Assembly: GCA_023258975.1 (NCBI GenBank) | Contig: JAHFRD010000004.1 | Location: 62,001 to 126,000 of the forward strand | Direction of reading: 5' to 3' | From: Hydrogenophilales bacterium | Lineage (GTDB): Bacteria > Pseudomonadota > Gammaproteobacteria > Burkholderiales > Thiobacillaceae | Length of the DNA stretch: 64,000 bases | In this document: one piece after another, positions 50,182-59,177 of the stretch | Numbering within the stretch: the first letter of the stretch is position 1 | How the letters are laid out: each line of letters starts with the position of its first letter | Translations under genes and position numbers: made by a program | Notes under the pieces: generated by a model | Told to the model about the DNA's origin: nothing | Databases searched by the model: none | What the model saw: only the letters and a program-made list of their open reading frames with translations

Positions 50182-51528
50182 TCAGGTGAGGTAGCGCCAC
50201 CCGATGTAGAAATGGCTGATCGCGATGCTCGACAACATGAGCGGGAACGCGCCCAGCATGAAGGGAAGGAAGCGGATGGGCTGGCCGGAGCGTTCGGCGA
50301 AGCCGGCGACCACCAGATTGGCGGAGGCGCCGACCAGGCTGCCGTTGCCGCCCAGGCAGGCGCCCAGGGCGAGCGCCCACCACAGCGTCTCCAGGTTGGC
50401 CGCGCCCACCACCGGCCCGAGGTTCTGGATCACCGGAATCATGGTGGCGACGAAAGGGATGTTGTCCACCACCGCCGAGATAATCGCCGAAGCCCAGAGG
50501 ATGACGTAGGCGGTGAGCGCCAGTTCGCCGCCGGTAAAGCTGACCAGGGCCTCCGCCGCCAGCTTCAACGCGCCGGCCTTTTCCACGCCCGCCACGACGA
50601 TGAACAGGCCGACGAAGAAAAAGATCGTCACCCACTCCACTTCCGCGAAGCTCTTGTGCACCAGTTCCGACTGCTGCTCCGCGTCCCGCCCCAGCGCCCG
50701 GATCAACAGCAGCAGAGCGGCGCCGAACAGGGCGATGGTGGCCGGCTCCAGGCCGAGGGCGTGGGCGAATACAAAGCCGGCGATGGTCAGCGCCGTGACC
50801 GCCAGGGACTGTTTGAGCAACAGCGGGTCGGTGATGGCGGCGCGTTCGTCGAATGCCATGACCTGCGCGCGCTGTTCCGGGCTGGCATGCAGCTTGCGGC
50901 CCCAGAACCACCAGATCGGCAACAGTGTCAGCAGAAAGACCAGCAACGCGATCGGCGCCATGTTGAGGACGAAATCATTGAAGGTGAGGCCGACCGCCGA
51001 ACCGATCATGATGTTGGGCGGATCACCGATCAGCGTCGCGCTGCCGCCAATGTTGGAGGCGAAGATGATGGTGAACAGGTAGGGATAGGGCGAAATGCGC
51101 AACGCGTCGGTAATCAGCAAGGCGACCGGGGCGACCAGCAGCACCGTGGTGACGTTGTCCAGCAGCGCCGAGAACAGCGCCGTGACGACGGCCAGCATCA
51201 ACATGAGGCCCCAGGGATCGGCCTTCACCAGTTTGGCGGATCTCACCGCGACGTACTGAAAAACACCGCTTTTCTGGGTGATGGCGACGATGACCATCAT
51301 GCCGGTCAACAAGCCGATGGTATTGAAGTCGATGCCCTGAACCGCCTCGGTCTGATGCAGCACGCCGCTCATGATCATCACCCCGGCGCCCAGCAGGGCG
51401 ACGATGGCGCGGTTGATGCGCTCGGTGACGATGACCGCGTAAGTCAGCACGAAGATGGCCAGTGAAACCAGCAACGGCCCCAGGCCGAAGAGGACTTCCG
51501 TGGCAACGGGATGCGCGGCGCCGTGCAT
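50182..51528 (-). CDS. ArsB/NhaD ion-transporter superfamily membrane protein
   Basis: 448 residues with about 11-12 transmembrane helices. It has the superfamily marks: FSALLDNVTTVLLVAPVALL, SNIGGSATLIGDPPNIMIG and a second-half repeat SAVVDNIPFVATMIPVI with GACLGGNGSLVGASANLVVA. These duplicated re-entrant motifs are shared by NhaD Na+/H+ antiporters and ArsB/P-type permeases. Sodium/proton antiport is most likely, but the ion is unproven. It begins 1 bp after a CBS-domain gene. Confidence 0.85.
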   Translation of the reverse strand: MHGAAHPVATEVLFGLGPLLVSLAIFVLTYAVIVTERINRAIVALLGAGVMIMSGVLHQTEAVQGIDFNTIGLLTGMMVIVAITQKSGVFQYVAVRSAKLVKADPWGLMLMLAVVTALFSALLDNVTTVLLVAPVALLITDALRISPYPYLFTIIFASNIGGSATLIGDPPNIMIGSAVGLTFNDFVLNMAPIALLVFLLTLLPIWWFWGRKLHASPEQRAQVMAFDERAAITDPLLLKQSLAVTALTIAGFVFAHALGLEPATIALFGAALLLLIRALGRDAEQQSELVHKSFAEVEWVTIFFFVGLFIVVAGVEKAGALKLAAEALVSFTGGELALTAYVILWASAIISAVVDNIPFVATMIPVIQNLGPVVGAANLETLWWALALGACLGGNGSLVGASANLVVAGFAERSGQPIRFLPFMLGAFPLMLSSIAISHFYIGWRYLT

Positions 51529-51529
51529 C

Positions 51530-51994
51530 TCAGGCCGCGTCCGACCGGGTGGACAGGAAGTGCATCAAGTCGCGCTGGCCGAGGAGGCCGACCAATATCC
51601 CCGCGTCATCGAGTACCGGCAGCGGCCCGTGCGCGCGCGTCAGCAGCAGCGCGGCTTCCAGCAGCGGCGTGGCCACATGCAAGGGCTTTGCCCGCGCGTC
51701 CAGCAGCAGGGCCGCCGGCTGATCGAGGAGAGCCTGGAAATGATCCAGCAGCATGGGCAAGGCATCGCCGGCGAAGGCGAGGTCGTTCAAGCCCTGCTCG
51801 GCGCGCGCGGAGACGGGAACCACCCGTTCCAGAGCCATGCCGACGCCGGCCAGGCCGACGAATCGCCCAGCAGCGTCCACCAGGGCGACCTGATCGATGC
51901 GCTGTTCGAACATCAGCCGCAATACCGCTCGAACCGGGCTATCCACGGACAGGATTTGCGGCTTGGAATCCAGGGCTAATGCGCGCAGAGGCAT
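51530..51994 (-). CDS. CBS-pair domain protein
   Basis: 154 residues from MPLRALALDS. Two CBS motifs (ILSVDSPVRAVLRLMFEQRI DQVALVD; PLHVATPLLEAALLLTRAHG PLPVLDDAGILVGLLGQRDL). CBS pairs bind adenosyl nucleotides. Only 1 bp separates it from the transporter start, so it may be a regulatory subunit of that transporter. Confidence 0.82.
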   Translation of the reverse strand: MPLRALALDSKPQILSVDSPVRAVLRLMFEQRIDQVALVDAAGRFVGLAGVGMALERVVPVSARAEQGLNDLAFAGDALPMLLDHFQALLDQPAALLLDARAKPLHVATPLLEAALLLTRAHGPLPVLDDAGILVGLLGQRDLMHFLSTRSDAA

Positions 51995-52095
51995 GGAGGT
52001 GGAAGGGGATCGAAATGGCCGCGATGATAGGAAGGCGCGGCGGCGGGCGAATTGGAGAGGGCGCGTAAGGGGAACGCGTACACAAGCGCCGGCGG

Positions 52096-52764
52096 TCAGG
52101 ACTTGGCCGACCAGGCCCTGATGCGTTCCGCCGCCCACTCGCGCCCACCCAGCCCGAAGGCCAGGGACAGGGCGAGCACCAGGCCGCCGAAGGCGATGGC
52201 AAAGGCCACGGTGAGCATGCGCACGCCGATATCCAGTTGTTCCAGGGCGATGAACAGGGCGAACACCTGCAACGCATACTCCACTCCGGTGCTCAGGAGC
52301 AGCGCGGCCGGCACTTTGATGCCGTTGAGCCAGGTAAACAGCAGGCGGTTGATGAAACGCGCGAACAAGGTGCCGAATACCAGAATCAGGATGGCCACCA
52401 CCACATTGGGCAGGAACAGCGCCACACGGTTGACCAGGCCCGCCACCGCGTCCAGGCCCAGGCTGTTGGCGGCGGAGACGGCGACCACCAGAAGCACCAG
52501 CCAGTAGACGGTTCCCGCGATCAGGCCGGCCAGCGAAAGCTCCACCCCGCCTTGCCGCAACAGGGCTTCCAGCCCGGATTTTTCCGCCATGCGGCCGAAG
52601 CCCAGTGCTTCCAGGCCACGCCGTACCCCGGCGCGCAACACGCGGGCAGCCAGCCAGCCGGCCAGCAGCAGCACCAGCGTCGCCAGCAGCTTGGGCAGAA
52701 AGATCGCGATCTGGCTCCAGAAGGCTTGCAGGGAGGTCAGGAACAGGTCGATCTGGTTTTCCAT
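52096..52764 (-). CDS. Mechanosensitive-channel-like TM-helix protein
   Basis: 222 residues with five or so hydrophobic helices (FLPKLLATLVLLLAGWLAAR; LIAGTVYWLVLLVVAVSAA; FLPNVVVAILILVFGTLFAR; YALQVFALFIALEQL; FAIAFGGLVLALSLAFGLGG). The repeated amphipathic pattern with GLGGREWA is of the conserved TM-helix family found beside MscS channels. The soluble MscS beta-domain is missing. It follows the MarR-like gene by 1 bp. Confidence 0.77.
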   Translation of the reverse strand: MENQIDLFLTSLQAFWSQIAIFLPKLLATLVLLLAGWLAARVLRAGVRRGLEALGFGRMAEKSGLEALLRQGGVELSLAGLIAGTVYWLVLLVVAVSAANSLGLDAVAGLVNRVALFLPNVVVAILILVFGTLFARFINRLLFTWLNGIKVPAALLLSTGVEYALQVFALFIALEQLDIGVRMLTVAFAIAFGGLVLALSLAFGLGGREWAAERIRAWSAKS

Positions 52765-52765
52765 C

Positions 52766-53359
52766 TCATTTCTCCAGGTTGGTTGGGCGCAGCTTGGGAG
52801 CCGGCCGCGAAACGGACTCTTCGGGCCGTGCCCGCAAGATGTCCGCCAAAGGATTCAGGGCCGCCCGATCCTCACGGAACGGCAGGCTTTCGGTAACCGC
52901 GCGCATGGAGACGATGACCTGTTCCAGGGCCGTGTCCGGCAGGCACTCCAGCGCGGCCTTCAGCACGCCCTGGCCATATTCCGGCGCGGTATCGACGATG
53001 CGCTGGCCGTCGACCGTCAGGAAATGGATGGCGGATTGCGCCGCCACGGGGATTTCCACTCTCACCAGGCGCTTTTCCAGCAACTCACGCAGCAAGGCTT
53101 CCGCCTTCTGGCGATGGACGGCCATGCTCTTGGCCAGGTCCACCGCGCGCATGCCGGGCGTCTGCCCAAGCTCCCAGAGCGTCCAGAGTTGCGCGCCGCC
53201 GATGCCGTGGCGCGCCTCCACCCACTCGGCATGGCGTCTGACCGCGTCCAGCATCACGCGAAACAGCTTGAGCGCGCCACGGATGGTTTCCTTGCGCCGC
53301 GCGCGCGACACGGCGGCGTCCTCGTTGTGTTCGTATTCTTCGAATTTTTTTGCTGGCAT
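52766..53359 (-). CDS. MarR-type winged-helix regulator
   Basis: 197 residues from MPAKKFEEYEHNED (an ATG three codons earlier is also possible; neither has a clear ribosome site). The winged helix (AQLWTLWELGQTPGMRAVDL ... HRQKAEALLRELLEKRLVRV) is MarR-like. A C-terminal extension (about 130-197) lacks an obvious domain. It is co-transcribed with the channel-like gene and may control it. Confidence 0.72.
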   Translation of the reverse strand: MPAKKFEEYEHNEDAAVSRARRKETIRGALKLFRVMLDAVRRHAEWVEARHGIGGAQLWTLWELGQTPGMRAVDLAKSMAVHRQKAEALLRELLEKRLVRVEIPVAAQSAIHFLTVDGQRIVDTAPEYGQGVLKAALECLPDTALEQVIVSMRAVTESLPFREDRAALNPLADILRARPEESVSRPAPKLRPTNLEK

Positions 53360-53531
53360 GGCGCGCATTTTCGGCCGGTGCGCCAGGCAAGGCATTCGTC
53401 TCGCCACGTAAGGGATTCCCATACATGAGGCGCGAGATTCGTTTATGAACCCGCGCGCGTCAGGAAAACGCAGCTATTCCGCCGCTATCCCGTAAGAGAA
53501 TCCCATCCGGGTGTCCACAATCGCAGCGGGC

Positions 53532-54149
53532 TCAGGCCGCGTCCTTCGGCTCGCTGTCCAGGCACATGCGCACCAGTTCCGGCAGGCTGCGCGCCTGCAT
53601 CTTTTCCATCATGCGGGCCTTGAACACCTCCACCGTGCGCGGGCTGATTTCCAGCAAGGCGGCGATTTCCCGATTGGGTTTGCCGGCCACGGCCAGGTCC
53701 ATGACCTGGCGCTCGCGTTCCGACAGGCGTGCCCTGCGCGCGGCGATTTCCTCCGAATAGGTGTGTTCCGCGTGTTGCCGCGCGTCGCACGCCACGGCTT
53801 CGCGCACCGCTTCCAGGAGCGCGTCTTCCGCGTAGGGTTTTTCCAGGAAATCCACCGCGCCGGCCTTGAGCGCGGCGCGGGCATGTGCGATGTCGCCGTG
53901 GCCGGTGAGAAACACCACCGGCAGGCGCGACCCGCGCCGGGCCAGCGCCTGTTGCAGATCCAAGCCATCCATGCCGCCCATGCGCAGATCCAGCAACAGG
54001 CAGCCGCGCCAGTCCGGACTCCACGCCGCCAGGCATTCTTCCGCGCCGGCAAAGCTGCGGCAGCGGAAACCGCGAAAATTCAACAGCAGCGCGAGCGAGT
54101 CGCGCACGGCGTCATCGTCGTCGACGATGGTGATGATGGGTTCGCTCAT
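53532..54149 (-). CDS. FixJ-family response regulator
   Basis: 205 residues: a receiver domain with DDDD acidic pocket, phospho-acceptor Asp54 (LLLDLRMGG), Thr82 and Lys104 (FLEKPY), then a LuxR/FixJ helix-turn-helix (LSERERQVMDLAVAGKPNRE IAALLEISPRTVEVFKARMM). The start overlaps the kinase stop by 4 bp, so it is the cognate regulator. Targets are unknown. Confidence 0.94.
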   Translation of the reverse strand: MSEPIITIVDDDDAVRDSLALLLNFRGFRCRSFAGAEECLAAWSPDWRGCLLLDLRMGGMDGLDLQQALARRGSRLPVVFLTGHGDIAHARAALKAGAVDFLEKPYAEDALLEAVREAVACDARQHAEHTYSEEIAARRARLSERERQVMDLAVAGKPNREIAALLEISPRTVEVFKARMMEKMQARSLPELVRMCLDSEPKDAA

Positions 54150-55723
54150 GTGCGTATCGGCAGGGTGAAACAGAAACGCGTGGGGCGCATATTGTCCTGC
54201 CAGAGCTCGCCGCCGTGGGCTTCCACCAGGGTGCGGCTGATCGCCAGGCCCAGGCCCATGCCCTCCGGCTTGTTGGTGGCGAAGGAGTCGAACAAGCGCT
54301 CGCGCATGTCCGGGGCCACGCCGGGCCCGCTGTCGCGCACGCAGAAACGCAGGCGGTTGCCGTCCAGGCGGCGCACGGTGATGACGATGCTCCGTGTTTT
54401 CGGGTCGCCGCTCTCGATGGCCTCGATGGCGTTCACCAGCAGGTTGTGCAGCACGGTGCCCATCTGCACCCGGTCGGCCATGAACTGCGGCAGTTCGCCG
54501 TGCAGATCGAGGGACAGCGCGATGCCGGCGCGCTCGGCGCGGCGCCGCGCGGGGGCGAGGCCCTCCTCGATGACTTCCTCGGCGCTCAGGAACTCCAGGC
54601 GCAGGCCGCCGCCACGGAAGAACTCGCGCAGGCGATGCACCACCTGGCCGGCGCGGGTGGCTTCGCGGTCGATCTTGGCCAGGGTGTCGGCGAGCAGGGC
54701 GCCGTGCCGCTCGGGCGCGTCGAGCATCGCCTGCCCGGCGCGCGCGTAGTTGGCCAGGGCGGACAAGGGCTGGTTGAGTTCATGGGCGATGGCCTGCGTC
54801 ATCTCGCCGGCGGCAGCCAGGCGCATGGCCTGGTTCAACTCGGCCTCGCGCTGATGCAGTTTTTCTTCCGCCGCGCGCCGCGCGCTCACGGTCATGCCCA
54901 GGAACAGGCCGGTGATGGTCAGCCCCAGCATCAGCATCTGGAACTCCACCACCGCGACGGCATGCAGTCCGCGCCAGGCGAGAATCGCGTTGAGGCCGAT
55001 ATGCGCGAACGCGAGCGCGGCGGTGGCCCCCTGGATGCCGTGGCGCATGGCGATCCAGATCAGCGGCAGGAACAGGAGGTAGAAGAATTTGAATTCGTCG
55101 GTGTATTTGAGGCCGAAGATCACCGCCAGGGCGACGGCGATGGTGACCGCCTGCAGGAACATTTCGCGAGTCGGGCGCCAGCCGCGCCAGGCGACCCAGT
55201 CGTGCCCGGCATGAACCAGCACCAGGGGCGCGATGATGAGCAGGCGGATCAAGGCGCCCACCCAGTAGTTCACCAGATCCGCGCCCCAGGCCCAGACATC
55301 GGGCGCGGCCTCCGGGCTGCGCGCGAACACATGCACGCCGGAATCCAGCCAGGCGCCGAGCACGGCCGCCAGGAGAAACCAGGACAGGTCGCGCTGGCTG
55401 GACAGGCGGGCGTCGATCCTGAGGCCGCGCGTCAGCCAGGTGCTGATCCCCAGCAAGCCCAGCATCAACAGGGTGGCCGCCCACAACGCCGCCAGCCAGT
55501 TGCCGGGCGCGCCGTAGATGGGCAGGCTCAACAGGAAGGTGACGGCGATCAGCCAGGGCGCGTAGCGCGCGCCATACAGCAGCAGGAAGGCCAGGGAGAG
55601 GCCGAGCGGCGGCGTCCACGGCGCCAGCGCCAGCGGCAGGACGGTCTGCGGGTTGCTCGCGGCGTCCAGCCCGAGGCTGCACAGGGCATAGGCGAGCAGG
55701 ACTTTCCAGGAAACGGGAAACAC
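54146..55723 (-). CDS. MASE1-type membrane sensor histidine kinase
   Basis: 525 residues. An N-terminal eight-to-nine-helix MASE1-like membrane sensor (about 1-275) is followed by a coiled linker (ARRAAEEKLHQREAELNQAM), the HisKA box IAHELNQPLSALANYARAG with His314, and the HATPase motifs N (NLLVNAIEAIESGD), G1 (DSGPG) and G2 (GMGLGLAISR). No haem PAS domain is present, unlike FixL. It pairs with the FixJ-type regulator. The stimulus is unknown. Confidence 0.92.
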   Translation of the reverse strand: MFPVSWKVLLAYALCSLGLDAASNPQTVLPLALAPWTPPLGLSLAFLLLYGARYAPWLIAVTFLLSLPIYGAPGNWLAALWAATLLMLGLLGISTWLTRGLRIDARLSSQRDLSWFLLAAVLGAWLDSGVHVFARSPEAAPDVWAWGADLVNYWVGALIRLLIIAPLVLVHAGHDWVAWRGWRPTREMFLQAVTIAVALAVIFGLKYTDEFKFFYLLFLPLIWIAMRHGIQGATAALAFAHIGLNAILAWRGLHAVAVVEFQMLMLGLTITGLFLGMTVSARRAAEEKLHQREAELNQAMRLAAAGEMTQAIAHELNQPLSALANYARAGQAMLDAPERHGALLADTLAKIDREATRAGQVVHRLREFFRGGGLRLEFLSAEEVIEEGLAPARRRAERAGIALSLDLHGELPQFMADRVQMGTVLHNLLVNAIEAIESGDPKTRSIVITVRRLDGNRLRFCVRDSGPGVAPDMRERLFDSFATNKPEGMGLGLAISRTLVEAHGGELWQDNMRPTRFCFTLPIRT

Positions 55724-55744
55724 GATGCGTGGGGCGGGTGGCGA

Positions 55745-56299
55745 TCAGGCGCGCAAAACCGCGCCGGAAGACGGATCGAGGATGGTGGAAGGCGCGCGGC
55801 GGCGGCCGACACGCCCCGGCAATACCCGAACCCGTTGGCCAAAAGCCGCGCGGCAAGCGGCGGCGGTCTTCAGAGCGCGCCGGCCGGAGCGGTTGGCGCT
55901 GGTGGAAACCAGCGCCATTCCCAGCGCGCGGCACAGCCGCGCCGTCTCGGCATGCGCCGTCACGCGCACCGCCAGCTTGGCGTGGCGCCCGGTCAACCAG
56001 CGCGGGCAACGCCGCGACGCGGGCAGCAGCAAGGTATTCGGCCCCGGCCACCAGCGCGGAAAATGGCTGGCGAGCGCGTCGGCTGGCGGCCGCAGATAGC
56101 GCGAGAACTGGCGAAATTCGGAACCGATCAGGATCAGGCCCTTGGCTCGTGACCGCCCCTTCAACGCGAGAATTTTCTCCACCGCGCGCGCATTGCGCGG
56201 ATCGCAGCCGAGGCCGAAGCAGGATTCCGTGGCGTAGGCGATGACTCCGCCGCGTCTGAGCCAGGCGCGGATGCGGCGGGTGTCGGGGAGGGGGGTCAT
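55745..56299 (-). CDS. Sua5/YciO/YrdC-family threonylcarbamoyl-AMP synthase-like protein
   Basis: 184 residues from MTPLPDTRR. The YrdC fold signatures are GGVIAYATESCFGLGCDPRN, KGRSRAKGLILIG and the late SANRSGRRALKT. This family makes threonylcarbamoyl-AMP for the tRNA t6A modification. The length is that of TsaC, without the Sua5 C-terminal domain. It lies 86 bp after rsfS, separated by an inverted repeat. Confidence 0.85.
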   Translation of the reverse strand: MTPLPDTRRIRAWLRRGGVIAYATESCFGLGCDPRNARAVEKILALKGRSRAKGLILIGSEFRQFSRYLRPPADALASHFPRWWPGPNTLLLPASRRCPRWLTGRHAKLAVRVTAHAETARLCRALGMALVSTSANRSGRRALKTAAACRAAFGQRVRVLPGRVGRRRAPSTILDPSSGAVLRA

Positions 56300-56310
56300 G
56301 GAAGGCGGTG

Positions 56311-56366
56311 GCGCCGGCATCCTTGCCGGCTTCGTGGGGCTGAATGGCCGGCAAGGATGCCGGCGC
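56311..56366. repeat. Inverted pair of the GCCGGCA-type palindromic repeat
   Basis: GCCGGCAAGGATGCCGGCGC at 56347-56366 has its exact complement at 56311-56330 with a 16-nt loop. A third copy lies at 32585. It sits between rsfS and the sua5-like gene and could form a strong mRNA hairpin. Confidence 0.85.
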
Positions 56367-56385
56367 TACCTGTCCGCGCCATGCC

Positions 56386-56742
56386 TCAATGCGACTGCCG
56401 CGCCTTGCGCGCCGCGCCCCAGAGTTCCTCCAGGTTGTAATGCGCGCGCACTGTCGGGTGCATCACATGCACCACGACGTCGCCGGCATCCACCAGCACC
56501 CATTCGCCGACCTGCTCGCCTTCCACGCCGATGATCTCGGCGCCGGCCTCCCGCAGCATTTTCTGCGCGTTGTCGGCAAGCGATTTCACATGGCGGGTGG
56601 AGTCGCCGCTGGCGATGACCATCTTGTCGAACAGTGAGGTCAGGTGGCCCGCGTTGATGACCGTGATGTCCTTGCCCTTGATGTCCTCCAGGGCGGCGAC
56701 GGCGATCTTGGCGAGTTGTTCGGGGGTCGGGTATTCAGGCAT
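56386..56742 (-). CDS. rsfS: Ribosome silencing factor RsfS
   Basis: 118 residues from MPEYPTPEQL. It has the RsfS/DUF143 pattern: VAALEDIKGKDITVINAGHL, FDKMVIASGDSTRHVKSLAD and the late GEWVLVDAGDVVVHVMHPTV. It binds ribosomal protein L14 and blocks subunit joining in starvation. It overlaps nadD by 8 bp, the usual neighbour. Confidence 0.95.
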   Translation of the reverse strand: MPEYPTPEQLAKIAVAALEDIKGKDITVINAGHLTSLFDKMVIASGDSTRHVKSLADNAQKMLREAGAEIIGVEGEQVGEWVLVDAGDVVVHVMHPTVRAHYNLEELWGAARKARQSH

Positions 56743-57394
56743 AGAGATGGTTCTCGTTGAGGTAAGCGATGACGGCATCCGGCAACAGATAGCGCAGGCT
56801 CTCGCCGCGCAGGGCGCGGCCTCGAATCCGGCTGGCCGAGATGTCCAGTTGGGTAATGCCGTGAAGAAAGATCAGGCCGGACGGCTTTTTCAGGATTTCA
56901 CCGGCCTGTTCGGCGCGATGCGTGGCAAGCAGGCGACGCAAGGGATCGGGCAGCGCATCTTCCCACGCGGCGGTGGAAAAACCGGGACGATGCGCCACCG
57001 CGACATGCGCCAGATCGAACAGCCGCCGCCACTCGTGCCAGGTGGTCAGGCCGAGAAAGGCATCCGCGCCCATGAACAGCACCAGCGGCGTTTGTGCGCC
57101 GATCTCCGCGCGCAGTTCGGTCAGCGTATCGACGCTGTAACTGGGCGCGGCGCGGCGAAACTCCCGCTCGTCCAGGACGAAACGAGGATTCCCGGCGATC
57201 GCCAGCCGCGCCATTTCCAGACGGTGATTGGCTGCCGCGCTCGGCTGGCCGCGATGCGGCGGCCGCCCGGCGGGAATGAAACGCACCTCGCCGATGCCCA
57301 GGGCTTCCGCCAGTTCCTCGGCCAGACGCAGATGGCCGAAATGGATGGGGTCGAAGGTGCCGCCAAGGAGGGCAAGGGGAGCGGGGCGGATCAT
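56735..57394 (-). CDS. nadD: Nicotinate-nucleotide adenylyltransferase
   Basis: 219 residues. The nucleotidyltransferase motif GGTFDPIHFGHL lies at residues 11-22, and the C-terminal ISASRIRGR motif is present. It makes deamido-NAD in NAD synthesis. It is upstream of rsfS with an 8-bp overlap and 45 bp downstream of the hicA stop. Confidence 0.96.
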   Translation of the reverse strand: MIRPAPLALLGGTFDPIHFGHLRLAEELAEALGIGEVRFIPAGRPPHRGQPSAAANHRLEMARLAIAGNPRFVLDEREFRRAAPSYSVDTLTELRAEIGAQTPLVLFMGADAFLGLTTWHEWRRLFDLAHVAVAHRPGFSTAAWEDALPDPLRRLLATHRAEQAGEILKKPSGLIFLHGITQLDISASRIRGRALRGESLRYLLPDAVIAYLNENHLYA

Positions 57395-57439
57395 CTCAAT
57401 ATCTGCTTCCCGCCCCGAACAACAGTGGCGGAATGGCGC

Positions 57440-57619
57440 TCAATCATTGCCCAGTTTCTTGATGATCGACTTTGCCAGCAAATCATTGATCTCGTTATGT
57501 CGCGGCACTGGCTGCGACTGTCTTGTATTCGGGTTGGTATACCAATCGTGGCGCCCGCCGTTGCGAACCAGGAAACAGCCAAATTGCTCAAGTGCTTTGA
57601 TCAAGTCTCGCCTTTTCAC
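57440..57619 (-). CDS. hicA: HicA-type toxin (GTG start, 59 residues)
   Basis: Found by translating the minus strand from the GTG that directly follows the hicB stop (TGA-GTG). The protein starts MKRRDLIKALEQFGCFLVRN, then GGRHDWYTNP with the expected catalytic His, and ends near the PVPRHNEINDLLAKSIIKKL motif typical of HicA. It should cut mRNA when freed from HicB. It belongs to the second HicBA pair, lodged between proA and nadD. Confidence 0.9.
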   Translation of the reverse strand: MKRRDLIKALEQFGCFLVRNGGRHDWYTNPNTRQSQPVPRHNEINDLLAKSIIKKLGND

Positions 57620-57811
57620 TCAAGCCACCAGGAGTTCTTCGACTTTATGAACATAGGGAACCTGGCCCGATTCCAGGTCGACCAGCAAGTCCCTCAAATT
57701 ATCGACGAGTTCATCCTTACTGCCGGCCTGAGTCAGGTAGTCGGGATATTCGTTGAGAAACCCGAGAAAGAACTCGCCGTCCTGCCAGAAGGTGAATTTG
57801 ATCGCTCTCAT
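57620..57811 (-). CDS. hicB: HicB-type antitoxin
   Basis: 63 residues from MRAIKFTFWQDGEFFLGFLN with a GAGGT ribosome site. The HicB half-fold is visible (strands, then EYPDYLTQAGSKDELVDNLR and DLLVDLESG). A DNA-binding tail is not present, so autoregulation may need another protein. It directly precedes hicA without spacing. Confidence 0.86.
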   Translation of the reverse strand: MRAIKFTFWQDGEFFLGFLNEYPDYLTQAGSKDELVDNLRDLLVDLESGQVPYVHKVEELLVA

Positions 57812-57852
57812 GTCAACCTCGCAAAAAATATCAAGAAAGCATGCCAGTACAT

Positions 57853-59124
57853 TCACCCACGCACATGCCCATCCCCCAGCACCACCCACTTCTGGCTGGT
57901 CAGACCTTCCAGGCCAACCGGGCCGCGGGCGTGGATCTTGTCGGTGGAGATGCCGATTTCCGCGCCGAGTCCGTATTCGAAGCCGTCCGCGAAGCGGGTG
58001 GAGGCGTTGACCATGACGCTGGCGGAATCCACCTCGCGCAGGAAGCGGCGGGCGCGGCCGTAGTCTTCGGTGAGGATGGCGTCGGTGTGGTGGGAGCCGT
58101 GGGTGTTGATGTGGTGAACCGCCGCGTCGAGTCCGTCCACGACCTTGATGGCGATGATGGGGGCGAGGTATTCCTCGTCCCAGTCGGCCTCGACCGCCTG
58201 TTTCAGGCCGGTGACCCCGGCGCCTTGCAGGATGGCCAGCGCATCCGGGCAGCAGCGCATTTCCACGTTCTTTCCGGCCAGCATGGCGCCGATGCCGGGC
58301 AGCGCGGTGGCCGCCACCGCGCGCGCGACCAACAGGGATTCGGTGGTGTTGCAGGTGCCGTAGCGCTGGGTCTTGGCGTTCTCGACGATCTTCACGGCCT
58401 TTGCGAGATCGGCGCGGTCGTCGATGTAGACGTGGCAGTTGCCGTGCAGGTGCTTGATGACGGGCACCCGCGCCTCGCCGCTGATGCGCTCGATCAGTCC
58501 CTTGCCGCCGCGCGGGACGATGACGTCCACGTAGTCCTTCATGGTGATGAGTTCGCCCACCGCCGCGCGGTCGGTGGTTTCGATCACCTGCACGGCGGCC
58601 TCCGGCAGGCCGGCGGCGGCGAGCCCTTCACGCACGCAGGCGGCGATGGCCTGGTTGGATTGCAGCGCCTCGGAACCGCCGCGCAGGATGGCGGCGTTGC
58701 CGGATTTCAGGCACAGCCCGGCGGCATCGGCCGTCACATTGGGGCGCGCCTCGTAGATGATGCCGATGACGCCGAGCGGTACGCGCATCTTGCCGACCTG
58801 GATGCCGGAGGGGCGGAATTTCAGGTCGTCCATCTCGCCGACCGGATCGGGCAGGGCGGCGATCTGGCGCAGGCCCTCAGCCATGCCGGCGACGGTGTTT
58901 TCATTCAGGGCGAGGCGGTCGAGCAGGGCCGCTTCCAGACCGCGCGCGCGCGCCGCATCCATGTCCAGCGCGTTGGCGGCGAGCAGTTCGGCGGCGTCGC
59001 GTTCAATCGCGGCGGCCATCGCCAGCAGCGCCTGGTTCTTCTGGTTGGTGTCGGCGCGGGCGACGGCGCGCGAGGCGTCGCGCGCCTGGCGGCCGAGGGT
59101 TTGCATGTAGGTTTTGATGTCCAT
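57853..59124 (-). CDS. proA: Gamma-glutamyl phosphate reductase
   Basis: 423 residues from [10 protein letters not shown], whose ATG has GGAG seven bases upstream (an ATG two codons earlier is too close). The aldehyde-dehydrogenase fold has the catalytic cysteine in [12 protein letters not shown], the [10 protein letters not shown] segment and [13 protein letters not shown]. It makes glutamate semialdehyde for proline. It follows holA by 53 bp. Confidence 0.97.
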   Translation of the reverse strand: MDIKTYMQTLGRQARDASRAVARADTNQKNQALLAMAAAIERDAAELLAANALDMDAARARGLEAALLDRLALNENTVAGMAEGLRQIAALPDPVGEMDDLKFRPSGIQVGKMRVPLGVIGIIYEARPNVTADAAGLCLKSGNAAILRGGSEALQSNQAIAACVREGLAAAGLPEAAVQVIETTDRAAVGELITMKDYVDVIVPRGGKGLIERISGEARVPVIKHLHGNCHVYIDDRADLAKAVKIVENAKTQRYGTCNTTESLLVARAVAATALPGIGAMLAGKNVEMRCCPDALAILQGAGVTGLKQAVEADWDEEYLAPIIAIKVVDGLDAAVHHINTHGSHHTDAILTEDYGRARRFLREVDSASVMVNASTRFADGFEYGLGAEIGISTDKIHARGPVGLEGLTSQKWVVLGDGHVRG

Positions 59125-59177
59125 GTTCATTCTCCGAAGCGTCTTTCGGCCCGCGAGCGGGCCACCTACGGTGGGCG

